Under the pieces are notes generated by a model that was not told where the DNA came from, made no database searches, and worked only from the letters and a program-made list of their open reading frames with translations. This document shows positions 33,134-45,700 of a stretch of DNA of 64,000 bases, piece by piece. The stretch comes from Ailanthus altissimus. Taxonomy: Eukaryota; Streptophyta; Magnoliopsida; Sapindales; Simaroubaceae. Positions within the stretch are counted from its first letter, which is position 1, and every line of letters starts with the position of its first letter. Position numbers and translations under genes: made by a program. The DNA lies in the NCBI GenBank assembly GCA_946807835.1, contig OX327695.1:27138501-27202500 (forward strand), given 5' to 3'.

Positions 33134-35095
33134 TCACCAGAAGTTACCACAAGAACAAGATCCATAGCGGAAATGATGGAACCTTGCATTATCTCTCACA
33201 ACAATCTCTCTCCCAGTGATTTGAGATGCACCACACATAAACAAGTGACAATCTTCGCAAATTCTCAGGTTCTTCATAATCCTTATAGTACAACCAGCAC
33301 TTGTAGTGATCACCCCAAATGCAAAAGCTAGCTTCTCACTGTGAGTCATCAGTATACGGGTCTTTTCTTCATCGCTCACATCATAAGGCAAACAGCCAAG
33401 ATTTGAATGGTATCCATGAGCCCTCAATCGATCTAGAAGATCCTCCAGTGCCTGCATAATCTCAGCAGATTTTGGATGGCTCAAGTCACTGGCAAAGAAC
33501 TCATGAATGACTCCTTTCCCTCCCTCCACCCAGCTGCATCCAGGATTCTTTTTCATACCTGTCTTTTGTAACAGTTTCCTAACCCTTGAAACATCATCCC
33601 ATCTTCCCACTGATGCATATATGTTTGAGAGCACGATGTAGTTTCCAATAGCATCAGGCTCCAGCTCAAATAGATGGTTTGCAGCAATCTGGGCGATGTC
33701 TGGATTCCGATGAATCTTACATGCTCCAAGAAGTGCTCCCCACACCCCTGCATGGGGATCTGTTGACATTGTTTGAGCTAGTTCAAGTGCTTCTTCCAAA
33801 CGCCCAACTCGACCTAAAAGGTCAACCATACAAGCATAGTGATCAGCTGATGGAGCAACACCGTAGCTCTTCTGCATGCTAGCAAATAACTGCCGGCCCT
33901 GTTCTACCAGCCCCACATGGCTACAAGCTGTAAGGACTCCAATAAATGTAACCCTATTAGGTTGTATCTCCGTTTTTACCATGTCATGAAACAACTGTAT
34001 TGCAGCATGAGCACGCCCGTGCATCGCAAACCCGAGTATCATTGAACTATAAGAAAACACGTTTCTCTCCTTCATTCCCTCAAAAACATTATATGCATCC
34101 TCTATGCTCCCGCACTTTGAGTACATGTCAATCATCGCTGATCCGACAACGACATTATTTCTAGACCCAAACCCCAATCTCTCAGCTATATCACAAATCC
34201 AATTAGCATACTTAATCGCACCTACTTGAGAACATGCTGAAATAACACCAACCAAGGTAACATCATCTGTTTCAACTCCTTCACTTTGCATACTCTCGAA
34301 ATACTCTATTGCCTCTCTAGGCTTAGCATTCTGTGCATAACCTGTGACCATAGCAGTCCACGCCACCTTATCCTTCAACGGCAATCCGTCAAACAATTCA
34401 GCTGCAGATTCCATATCCCCACTCTTCGTATACGCAACAATCAGCTCGGTCCAAGAAATTAAGTCTCTCTCAGGCATTTCATCGAACACCTTACGCCCGC
34501 ACTCCAAAAACCCGCATTTGACGTACATATCAATCATGGTATTACCAACATATATGTCGGACATAAGCCCACCAATCAAAATCGTCTGGGCATGCAGTTG
34601 CCGACCCAAGCTCGCATCAATAACCTCACTACAAGCCTTGAAAAGCGCCGAAAACGTAAAAGAAACAGGCCCAATACCTTCTCTCCTCATAGAACCGTAC
34701 AACGAAATCGACTTTCTTAAGGGTCCTTGTAAAGCATACCCACGAATAAGAGCAGTCCAAAGAAAGGGGTTTTTGTATTTCACCTGTTCGAAAACTGAAC
34801 GAGGATATGCGTCAATGGGCACATTAATTTTGGTGAGAGTTCGAATGAGCTTCGTTAGTACATAGCAGGATTGATTAAGGCCTTTGCGGATTATATGAGC
34901 GTGTACTTGTTTGATTTGGAGAAAGTTATTGCAGCCATCAAGAATGGATATCAATTGTGACTCGAGAAGTTTCTTTTGTTCTTGAAGTTCAGAGAAGGGA
35001 ACGAAAGTTTCAGTTGCTTTTACTTGTCGAATAAACTGTTTCGGGAGATAAAACAGGGAACTCACCGTAGAGAATTTGCGTGTGAGAACTACCAT
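33134..35095 (-). CDS. PPR protein of the PLS class with C-terminal DYW domain
   Basis: A single intronless frame encodes 653 residues, usual for plant PPR genes. The N-terminus (MVVLTRKFSTVSSLFYLPKQ) is basic and hydroxylated, like an organelle targeting peptide. PPR motifs of P, L and S type run from about 90 to 480 (for example VGNTMIDMYVKCGFLE and VVGSAMIDMYSKCGSIE). The E/E+ region follows with NPGCSWVE. The DYW domain covers about 560-653 and has the deaminase signature: HSE at 585-587, CEDC at 613-616, HHF at 640-642, CSC at 647-649. The protein ends NFW, not DYW. By family it should edit C to U in organelle RNA. From memory the nearest Arabidopsis protein is At5g44230; its RNA target cannot be read from sequence. 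Confidence 0.93.
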   Translation of the reverse strand: MVVLTRKFSTVSSLFYLPKQFIRQVKATETFVPFSELQEQKKLLESQLISILDGCNNFLQIKQVHAHIIRKGLNQSCYVLTKLIRTLTKINVPIDAYPRSVFEQVKYKNPFLWTALIRGYALQGPLRKSISLYGSMRREGIGPVSFTFSALFKACSEVIDASLGRQLHAQTILIGGLMSDIYVGNTMIDMYVKCGFLECGRKVFDEMPERDLISWTELIVAYTKSGDMESAAELFDGLPLKDKVAWTAMVTGYAQNAKPREAIEYFESMQSEGVETDDVTLVGVISACSQVGAIKYANWICDIAERLGFGSRNNVVVGSAMIDMYSKCGSIEDAYNVFEGMKERNVFSYSSMILGFAMHGRAHAAIQLFHDMVKTEIQPNRVTFIGVLTACSHVGLVEQGRQLFASMQKSYGVAPSADHYACMVDLLGRVGRLEEALELAQTMSTDPHAGVWGALLGACKIHRNPDIAQIAANHLFELEPDAIGNYIVLSNIYASVGRWDDVSRVRKLLQKTGMKKNPGCSWVEGGKGVIHEFFASDLSHPKSAEIMQALEDLLDRLRAHGYHSNLGCLPYDVSDEEKTRILMTHSEKLAFAFGVITTSAGCTIRIMKNLRICEDCHLFMCGASQITGREIVVRDNARFHHFRYGSCSCGNFW

Positions 35096-35251
35096 TTAAC
35101 ACTGTCCGATTACGGATACTCTTCGAGCTGAAGACTGGAGAGGTAAAAGAGGAACTCTGAAAACAAAAACGGTGCGTTTTTGCTTTGTTAACTGTATTTC
35201 GATCAAGGTCTGTTGCTTTTCTGTGGTCTGGGAATTTCGAAGTAAGGCAGA
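35096..35251. promoter_or_regulatory. Short divergent promoter between PPR gene and 119-residue protein
   Basis: The two start codons (35095 minus, 35252 plus) lie only 156 bp apart, so the transcripts must share or overlap their control region. There is no clear TATA box in either direction. Shared control of two probably organelle-related genes is possible but inferred. Confidence 0.55.
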
Positions 35252-35688
35252 ATGTTTTTGAGGTATTTTTCAACTAAGCCTAATCCGAAGATGAAGCCAT
35301 TAGAGCTCAAAACGCCACCGGAGCAAACTCAGACGATCACGAGGGTTATTTTTGACATAGTCAAGGAACACGGTCCTCTCACTATTGCCGAAACTTGGGA
35401 ACGCGTCAAGGTCCGTTAAATTGCACATAAACTGTTTGATCTATTTTCTAATCTGTCTGATCATATAAAATTTCTTGACATTTTCAGGAAGTTGGAGTGA
35501 GAGGATTGACAAGCAAAGGGCATATGAAGATAGTGTTGAGATGGATGAGGGAGAGGCAGAAGCTCAGGCTGATATGCAACCATGTGGGGCGTCAGAAGCA
35601 ATTTTTGTACACGACTTGGTTCACAAAAGCCAGCAACTTCAGACCGGCAAAACCAGGGAATGATCCTTCACAACCGAAGCTGCCTTAA
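35252..35688 (+). CDS. Small conserved plant protein, 119 residues, probably mitochondrial
   Basis: Two exons, 35252-35410 and 35488-35688, are joined in phase 0 across a 77-bp GT-AG intron. The start MFLRYFSTKPNPKM has the Arg/Ser/Thr bias and RYFST pattern of mitochondrial presequences. The middle (about 25-95) looks like a compact helical or winged-helix domain: ITRVIFDIVKEHGPLTIAET, then SKGHMKIVLRWMRERQKLRL, then a KQFLYTTWFT strand. The tail is Pro/Lys-rich. I believe similar proteins are conserved across plants, but I do not recognise a defined function; a nucleic-acid or ribosome-associated role would fit the basic charge. A second ATG at codon 14 is a possible alternative start, but it would lose the presequence-like part. 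Confidence 0.75.
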
Positions 35689-36206
35689 GATTGCGGATTG
35701 CCGGCTAGGATTACTGATGTATTAAAAATAAGGCTAAATTCCACACTGCCATAGTTACGGGGGCTGAATGTCTGTTAGTTTCTGATTTAGTATATTGTTT
35801 TCCTTGGCATTGGGCCACTTGTACTCTGATTTTGAATGTTGATTGTGATACCACCCTCCACATCAAACCATTGGCGATTCTGCTTTCAAGTTCTCTCAGA
35901 ATCTGCGACAATAATTTTGTGTACAAATTCATTTCTTACGGATGCCTTGAAACCAATGTTATAACAAGAAAAAAATTCATTATACATTAAAACTATATTA
36001 AAAGGCCACTAAGTTAAATGCCTCAGTATGTACACAATTTACAGCGGTTTCAGTAAAAGGCAGAACAGTACAGCAATAAAATATGTACCAATATTCAGAA
36101 AATTGAGCTCTCGTTTTAGTCTATATCATTTTGTATGCAGAAATTAACCACTCCGTCCCTACCTGCAACTGCATCTGCTTGATAGTTACAGGAGCTTAAA
36201 CCGCTG

Positions 36207-39200
36207 CTAATACGAGTGGCCCTTGGATTTCTTTAATACTTCTTTTAGTACTGCAGCAATTCTCTCTGCCATGTGGTGTTCTAGGAACATTTCTTTGACC
36301 TTCTTGTAGCCTCGCTTTCCCATTGTTAGCCTCCTTGCAACATGAGTAGCAAGCTTGACGATATTTCTTGCAAGAGGAGTGACCCCTTCTTTCCCAGAAG
36401 GATGTAACAAACCCATCGTCCCATTTACCACAATCTCTGTGGTACCTCCTGCTGCTGTCCCCTGATATGGAAGTTTTGAAGATAAAAGTTACCAGTTAGT
36501 ATCAAAACCTGCTCTGATGCTTTGAACATAACCAAGCAGAATCACATAAATTTGAATGGGAAAGTTCGCTTAATACCAGCACGGGTAGCTGAAATGCCAT
36601 GGCTTCAATGGTTATCCTCCCAAAGCATTCTCCTCGAGCCTGAGTAAAAGACCAGGGAAAAGATTCATACGAACTTTGTGATTCAATTAATTCCGTAATG
36701 GAAAACTTACAATTCCGCCATCCTCCCTCCCCTCCCCCCCACCCCCAAACAAAAAAAAGGAGGAGGGGGTGGGGGGGCAGACAGACAACAAAAAAAATGT
36801 GAAGATACATATTGGTGCACAAGAGAAAATGTGAAACCCTCAAGCACTGACGAGACATAAGAAAGAGGCAATAATATATGTTGCTATCATCAATTTTTTC
36901 TCACACAAACAGTTTCACATTACAAATTAAGAAATATCTAGATCAAGAAATTTTCATTTGCAGGCATAAACAAAAAATACCTGGGAATTCTGAACAAGAA
37001 CATCAATAGCAGCTAGATATGGGGCCACAGTAAGAGTTTTATTTACAAAATGAACACGATCTTGAATTTTCTTCTGCATCACATAGTTCCGTAATTCTGA
37101 CTCAAACTTGGTTTGAGCAATCATGTCACTTCCGACAATCACTGCATGCATTGATGGCACTTGTAGCTTCTTTTCTTTGATCAATTCCAAGCTCTCATAG
37201 AAGGAACGAAGAAATAGATCCTGCCCCTTTCCACGAGAAACACCTGAAGTTAAATATTACTTCAGTCCTCTTGAAATATAAATATAGAAAAATAATTATA
37301 GACTCTTAAAAACTTATACGTTTTTCCCCTCTCTTTTCCTCAGTTTTTTGTATGGACTAGAGTGAGGTGGGTATTCAATGAGGATGGAGATGATGAGAGA
37401 AAGGGTGAAAATAAATCAGCAAAAGTGGTCAGAACAGAACATAAAATTCTTAGCAACCCTCATCAGTTTGCCAGAACCCACAAGCACATGGTAATGTGTA
37501 CAACTGAATAAACTGACAAGAGCGGCAAACTTCTACAAACTGAATCAATTTATACTATCCCGTAAAAAGGTACTATTAGTGACTCTCCAATTTATGTAAA
37601 GATGTCTCTTCATCTAAATAAAAGCAGATGCAGCCGCAAATTGCAACACAAAATCTTCTCAACAACAAATGCATACTATTTATTAAGGCAAAAAGCAAAT
37701 CCTCATTTCGCACTCCAAGAGACTCCCGCACGTGTTCACGTAGAACTCTCTTTGCCACATTGTCTTCAGCAACTTCCATAAGTTCCTTACTATTTCCAAG
37801 GTGAACAACAAAGGTATCAGGCATTTTAATCCTGCAAAGATCAAATAAATGAAAAATGAGAATCCAAGATTTCAGAAAGGAATTTAGCTAGAGGTAAGAT
37901 CAGAGACACAGAATGCCACAATACTAAGATCAAAGATACAAAAATGCCACAATAATGTAATTGAAGATTCCCATTTAGGTGACAAATTCTACCAATGTAT
38001 AATCCGCTGAACTTTCCAATCACTGATTTTAAGATGTACTATAGTTTTCTGACCAATATAAAATGATATTCAAGAGCCGATCCTTAAAAACTTATAACTG
38101 GAATAGATAATGAACAAAGGTTCCATACAGCACACCAGCAAAAAATGACTTTTTTGCCTTAGCATGACTTTTTATGCACTGCAATCAAAGTGAAAGCGCA
38201 AGGTATGATCAAGTATCCCAGATGCCATGCCTTAATTCTTCAAATTAAGAAATTTGTCATACTCATACCTGGTACTGTTAAATTTATTAGTCAATATTTG
38301 GAAATGACTCCAGAAGGCGTAAAATAATAAAGGATTTATCTTATAAAGCAACAAAGAATTGGAGTAAGAAAAGCAATAAGAGAGTCGATGAACAAAATTT
38401 AGTAGTTTACCTCAAACGCTCTAGAGTCCTATTCTTCCAGTATTCTGCTGTTATGTGTGAATCAATCATGGCACCAGCAACCAAAGGAAGGTGCTTGACG
38501 TAATCCAATTTGAAGTAATGCCCTCGCATTTCATGGATCCACCACAATACCTTTGGTAAAACACGAGGAACATCTTCCTTGAGAACAGCATCCAGCCATT
38601 TCCCAGCAACCGCAGTGTTCAAGACAATTATATCTGCTTTAAGAGCTGTATCTATGGCTTCTTGACCTTTTGCAGAAACCACCTAACAAATTGTACAAAT
38701 CCATAAATAGAAGCAAGGCAAATAATTTTTAATCATTTCAACCTCTCATGAACAGCAGACCGTGTGCTCATTCCATCATATATGACCCCAAATCTAATGT
38801 TTATTATTTTTAAATTTTATATATACATAAACTAACGAGCTTAGTGACCATTGCTTTATACTATTGCAAGATGGTGTAAAACGTGTGTTTCAAGCTGCTT
38901 GCTATGCAATAGTAACTATGCAACTATCAGGTGCTTGTTCTTCCAAAAAGTAGAGATCAGATCGGAGAATATTTTCTTTCACTTCCTATTTAGCTCAGGC
39001 ATTTTGTCTTTATCATTAAGATTTAAGAACAAAAGGATAACCAAGATTCATAACCGTAGTTGAATAGCCAAATTAACAACCAAAAAATTGTAAATTCAGA
39101 GCAAATGTAGACAAATTTGATTTATAGTAAGGCTAATAATATGTTGGTTTTGGATTTATCCAGTTGATCTCTATATGAGTGATATAGTGGTATCACTGAT

Positions 39201-41076
39201 GAAGAGACCATCTAGAAAGCCTATAAAGAAAAAAGGGAGGGTGCACCCAGATTCCTTTCTTCTAAAAAGAGCTAGCTTGTTCACTTTCTCGGAAAATTAT
39301 AACCCACTCTGAGCAGGGGAAAAATAACATGCCAATCAATAAACAATAACAGAGCTTTACTTCGGTTGCAAAATAACTTCTAACTCGTCACACTTAAAAA
39401 ATATTAAATGAAAGTATGGCAATATTGCTCAAAGTAAAAGCACCATTCCAAATAAAGGTCATTGCTCATTAAAAACAAATTATCACATACCACTTAATAA
39501 TGGCAGAAAATATAAAGAGAAGAAAGGAATAGCAGAAATCCAAAATATAAAATAAAAAACAAAGTAACGCAGGTATTGAACAAATTATACAAGATGTATG
39601 TACTCAGATCCAACCATCCAGAGATCTTATAACCTGTACTCCTCTGTCCATCATCTTATGCTCCAAGCTGTATATCACCTCATCTTCTTCAGAAGGCTTC
39701 TGGATAGTCATCCATTTAACCTCAGCACCAACACCCCTTAATAGAAATGCTAGCTCCATCAGTAACAATGGACCACCTGGGGAATGTTACAGCAATCTAT
39801 AAGAAATATACCAACAAACTTCTCTTGTTTTCAGGAAGAGAAAGATGTCGAAAAATTTTATCATTGAATACCTCAACAAATAAAGGAAACCAATTATTAA
39901 AAATTTGCTAAATTGAAATGGATGAGATAAATTTCTAGCCATAACTTCTAAATGAAACATATACTCATTCATCTACCATAAAAGACAAGAAAAATCAAGA
40001 ATTGAGATCCAATGGAACCCCAACACCCTAACCCCCAACCCCCCCCCCCCCCCCCCAAAAAAAAAGAGAACCTGCTACGTTGTCGTTTCCATTATGTAAC
40101 AACCACTTGACAGTTGGAAAAAGAAATTGTAATTTTGTACATTGCCGCCTGCCACATCATTCACTCAAAATGTTTCTCATGCAAGAATAATGACAAGAAC
40201 GAATGAAATTCTATATATGGTACATGCTACTATAGCAGCAGTTCAGCAAGATTATTCCTGCATGCAACAATATAGTAACTGTAGATAATTAATACCTTAG
40301 GAGCAGCATTCTCAAAAGTTAATCCTACACAAGGCAAACTAAACCACCTTACTGTACAGCATTAATGAAAAGCAAGAGCACTTTCATCTACAACTACCAA
40401 GTTTTGTATTCATCATTTGACAACTACAATTATCCATTGGACAATTTGTTTCCCTTTCGTGAAGTAAGGCTCTGACAACCTGCATTTTTTAAAGAACATT
40501 TACAAAATGGAAGGAAAAATACATACAACCCCTTATAGTGAAGTTCCCAGCAGAAATACTAGCATCATGTTTCCCTGATTTCACACTGTAATGAACTCAA
40601 CGCGATGGGAAGCCTTGTCGATATTCTCTTAAAATCTCGTGTTTCTCAATTGATAATCAATGCATATTCCTTCTACACCTTCTCCTTAGTTAAATTTAAC
40701 TACAGCACTTAAACCCAAAAAAAAAAAAACGTATATACTACACTCCTGGGTTAAAAAAAAATGAAAGTATAAACAGTGAAGGATGAGAACATCGTAGTAA
40801 GTTAAAAAAATCAAGGATACCAGAAAGGGACAGCTCATGCGAGACCAAGAGAACGAGCTTGGACTTCATGAAGCTGAGCGGACTCGATTTGGCCTCGAGT
40901 TGCGGAGCTGATTGAACTCGATTCTCGGCAACCTCCAGGTGACGATCGCAAGGATCGAAGGCAGCTCTAATTAAGAACGCAATCAGAGTCGAGATCGACA
41001 GCATGATCAGCAGAGCAAGTATCCACCGTTTTTGCAATGGGACCCACCACCCACCGGCGGCCGAGTGCTTCACCAT
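36207..41076 (-). CDS. GT4-family glycosyltransferase, type II membrane protein
   Basis: Seven exons on minus: 41076-40821, 39776-39634, 38682-38411, 37831-37677, 37243-36981, 36639-36577, 36461-36207. All joins are GT-AG and keep frame, giving 468 residues. A signal anchor lies near residues 18-42 (RWILALLIMLSISTLIAFLI), so the catalytic part should face the Golgi or ER lumen. SHELSLSGGPLLLMELAFLL (about 78-97) is the N-terminal Rossmann start of GT-B enzymes. The GT4 motif is E367-x7-E375 (GECFGRITIEAM), followed by GTAAGGTTEIV near the donor site. Similar Arabidopsis proteins are annotated only as UDP-glycosyltransferase superfamily; substrate and acceptor are unknown. The 5' UTR contains a CTT repeat just before the ATG. 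Confidence 0.92.
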
Positions 41077-42732
41077 TTCTTCTTCTTCTTCTTCTTATCG
41101 TACGTTTGTAGACAGAGCTTGAGTTTGATAGGTCGGACGGCTTCACCCGTCTCGGCATTTTAGGGTTTGAAGATTTGTCTCTGCGTGGTGGCGGTGAATT
41201 TTGCACATTTGGCTTTGTGAGCAGTGACACTTGTTAAATGAATACTCGTAAGCTCGCTGTAGCTCTGTGTCCACTGTTTGATTTTGAGTTTGATTCTGTG
41301 CCGTGCCTTGTGGGTTTCTTCTGTTCTCTTAACTTCGATCAAATGAAAATGAAATTATATCACTATAATTCTTTATTAATTATGTAATTAGAAGATAGAG
41401 GCTACCCGGGTTTGTATATATATTTTTATTTTCCTGAAAAAATAATATTATGTTTCAAAATTTAATTTTAATATTTTTATTTAAAATGATTTATAAGTTT
41501 TGTTTAAAAAAAATTATTTATTATATTATTTTATTCTTTAATAATACATATAGAATGATTCATTAAAAAATGTTACGAGAGTTTGAGAAATGTGGTATTA
41601 TTATTATTATTATTATTATACAAAAATTAAAAAATATATATATAATCGCATTTCTTTTTCAATAAACTTCTAATTAATGCAAAAAAAAACTCTTTTTGAC
41701 CGATGACATAATGTATCTCTTTCTTTTTTTTTTAAGATAATAGGAGTTCAATTTTTTTTTTTGGTGCATATAAGAGTTAGTAGATATCCAAGTTCAACTA
41801 TAAATAAACTTAAAATTAATGAGTCTAACATATATGAAATTAAGAAAAAAATAATTTTTTGAAGGTTTTAAAAAAAAAGTAGAAAGAAAATAGATAAATT
41901 GGGTGTTCATCGAGATAACTTTAATACTTTGATTATAATCAATTAATTATCTTTATATATAACCTTTTATGGCTGTAATTTTATAATTTTAATTAATTCA
42001 ATTCAAGAAGAAAATTAATAAAAAAGAGAGAGAGAGAGAGAGAAATACCTTTTAGCAACAATATTGAATGAAGAGTAATATCTATATTTAACATAATTTA
42101 ATTTCTAGATTAATAATTTATATTTCTATGACCAACTTTTTTCTTAAGTACCTAAATGAATAAGAAAAAAAAATTTATTTATTTATTTCACGTAGATCCT
42201 AATAAATAAAAAAAATTCCGCGCTAAATAAAAAAGAGTAAAGAACTGGACTCGAGAACTGAGCTTGGTAACAAAAAGCCCCGCGACCGCGAGTCGGTTTG
42301 GCCATTATGCAAGCTGGACAAGATAGCAAAACAAATAAAGAAGTCTCTTCAAGTTTTACACAAGGCTACTTGCGTCATATAAAAATTCTCGGCGAGAAAA
42401 TTTTCACTCCAGCCAGCTTGCATTTCAGGTATTTCTCAGCCTCTGCTGCAAATCTCAATTTCGAAACTATTTGTTTACGCGCATGTTTTTGCTACATTCT
42501 GTAGCACTACTTGTCATATATAGCTGCAAATGACATTAATACTCGGTTTCTCTGATTCAGTTTCTACGACTGCCTAATTATCACAATTTGATAGCTTCAT
42601 TTCCACCGAATATTCTAGAATTCTAAAATTTAACAAAAATCTCTAACGCGTCTTCATATCTTTTGCGTTTCTCCATTTTGTTGTTTACGATTCACGACGA
42701 GCTTAGGTGACTGCGTTTTGCGCATTGAAGCG
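41077..42732. other. Divergent intergenic region between glycosyltransferase and membrane-protein genes
   Basis: It serves as upstream region for both genes. It is mostly AT-rich with an ATT repeat (about 41597-41621) and a (GA)n run (about 42025-42043). A 68-codon frame at 42298 shows no family likeness and is not called. I see no TATA box that clearly decides a start. Confidence 0.45.
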
Positions 42733-45700
42733 ATGCGAAGCGAACGATGTTGTTTAAAAGCGTACTTATTGGATTACTTCTTGATAATAGTTGCAGGTAA
42801 TGTTTCCATTTGATTATGTTTTGAGATTGGTGTAGATTTTCTAAGTCTGGATTTAACTCTAATTGTTTTTTTCTTTCAGCTGTTGTTTTACGGGGACCTG
42901 GAGCTGTCGCAGTTGTTGTACCGAGATCCAATTGCTATGTTCTTGATAATTCCAGTCGCATTGTTGATTTTGTATCCTACATTGCGTTGTGTTTCAATTT
43001 TTTGTGATAATTAAAGAATAAATAGGACGTACATTTGCATAATGGAGGTTTTGTAATTGGAATGGAGATAGTTATGCGTTTGCAAGTGTTTTGTAGAATA
43101 ATCCTTTGTAGAAAGCATTCTGATCTTAAAATGCTTCTGTCTTCTGCAACTAAACGCTGCAAGAATGTTCTGTCTTCTTAAAGTTTGGCTTTAATCTCTG
43201 ATGAGGTTGTTTTCACTTAAGTTGCGGTTCAGAGTAGCTGGATCGGACAGCCTTTTGAGTATGAAGATAAGGTAATTTCCTCATGTAAATGTCATGATGA
43301 TGATGAAAGCTCGGCTGCATACAATAGCTGTGTATTGTGTTTATAGATCTTAATGTCCACGGAGGATTACATCTTAAGCTTGTCATGATACAGGACTCTG
43401 ACTTGGTGGTTCGATTTTGCAAAGATGTGGAGAGTAGATCACAAATGGTAGTCCATAACACCATGTTCTCAAGTACTAAATCATTGTGCTTTTTCTTTCC
43501 TTGTTTGTTAATTGGATGTACTCAATTAGAGAAATAAATTTCATAGCTATACTTTAGAAATTCCAGTTGTGTAGCAACAAATGCCATTTTCATTTGTAAA
43601 AAGAAAAAAAAAAGACCTCTAGATACGACAAATAGTAATTACAGCATGCTACAGTTGATTGGTTCTTTAACTTGATGCATGTAGCGTGATCCTACAATTT
43701 AATTACGCTACCAGTTCTCTGAAAATTGTATAGAAAACGACTACAATATTTTGTTGTTTCCTCATTCCGTTTACTCGGGACTCACAAACCACAAAAAAAA
43801 AACCATTTATGACCCTAAAACATGATTAAGCTTTTGCATCATACTCTCATCTTTGCTTTCTTCCACATTTTTCAGTTTTAGTTTCTCATGGAATTCTCGA
43901 AAACTTTGCACCTATTTTCTTATACTAAAAATCCTTACTTTTGCACACATGTTAAAGAGATGTAGTCCAGGTTGTGCATTAAAGGTCACATGAAAATCAG
44001 AACTCTGACACATCACTCAGCAAGGTACAGATAAAAGTATAAGTAAATTACAAGATATTCTAGAGACATATTCAAGTCTTTAGTTGATAGTTGTTTCCTA
44101 TTTGATAAGGTATTGTGGATGCATGACAAGGAGACTAAAAGTATATTGAAATTTGACAAGAAACTTTGTGGATGCTCAAAATAGTAAAAAATGGATTAAT
44201 TGGAGTGTTCTTGTTTTGTTTAGAAATTCCTTCAATCAGTCTTGCTGCTAACAACTTTAAACAATGTTTTATAAGTTTATATTTGCTCATTTATTATTTT
44301 GTGTCATTGTATACATTGTCCATAAGTCTCAGGTGATCGAAATGTAATTTGCATTGTGTTAACTTGCTCAAAATTGTGCAGGGATATGTCGATTTTGGCC
44401 GATTTGATAGGTTCAATCACTTTTTTGCTGGTTCAGGACATATTGACTTTGTTCAAGTAAGCTCTTCAAACACAAATTGTGAACTTAGTACTCATAAGTG
44501 AAGTAGGTGGCTCTTTCTGTGTAGTGCAACTTTGGAGTTTTCCAGACTGCCAGAGTAGTCTCCCTCTTGCTCTCTTAGTTGTCCAGGGATAAGTAGCATC
44601 ATGATAAGAAGGACAATAGTAATCATACTTTCTTTGTTTTCTGTATTACAAGTCTTTAAGATTTCCTTTAGAACTAGTTTTGAACTCAACCCCGCCCCTG
44701 CACTCCCTTGTAAATTTCTTTTCTTTAATGTATGCATAGTTTGCTTCTTTATCTCTTTCTTTACAAGAAGAGATTGAAGCATTCTCTGTGTGTGTGTGTG
44801 TGTGGCTGGCTGGCTGAATGCAAGTATCAGATAACTTGAAATTGTCAATACACTGTAACTACAATGTTTATTTTTCTCAATAATTACCTGTTAACTTGAA
44901 TTTACACAGCAGTTTGTATAAATAAACATTATTTTTCTCCATAATGTTTATTTATATTTGTAGCGCCTGATGTATTGGCATTTCTTCGTATTTCTAGAGG
45001 TTTTACAATGGTGACCTTGCAAACTGTGAGCAAAGTTATGATAAAATGGGACGTACAGCTCAGGTTTGTGATACCAAATTGTGGGACATGCGTAACATGC
45101 TGTTCTTTTTTCAAGTTCTCAAGTTTTACTGACAATGTTAATTCTATAAGTTCATGTAGTCATCTTCCCTTCTTCATGTATTCATCTTCCACATTGTACT
45201 CATAAGCAATTATTGAGTTGTTTTTTCTTCTATTATTAATTATCTCAGGTAAATGTTATTTGTGGGAGTTGTTTAAATGGACAATGCAAAGGTTCGTAAA
45301 CTCTTAATCTCTGAGTTTTAACATCTTGTTGCTTCATTTTCTGTTCATACTTCATATTGTGGGAGTTGAGGATGTCATGCCCCAGACTCAAAAAATCTGA
45401 TACACGACATAATTTACATATTCAATAATGTGCACTCATAATTAATATTACATAAAATTTCAAACTTAAATTCAACATAGGAATCCTTAGCAAATTACTA
45501 GTAAGTTCAACACAAAGTTCTACTCATGACCACACTTAGTAAAATATAAACTAAATACAATCACACCTAATAAAATAATACATAAGTATTTATTTAATAC
45601 GGACAAATTAAATATCTTAAACCACGTGTCCACAAATAAAATACTCAGCAACCTAGTAACTTAGAGAACCCAAGGGACAGCAGAAACTTTGCCAAATCTG

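Noticed and set aside
34344..34865. 173-codon plus-strand frame
   Set aside because: Antisense shadow of the PPR gene, without independent likeness to any protein.
42298..42504. 68-codon frame upstream of the membrane-protein gene
   Set aside because: It does not join in frame to the exons that follow, and the real first exon at 42733 gives a signal-like start.
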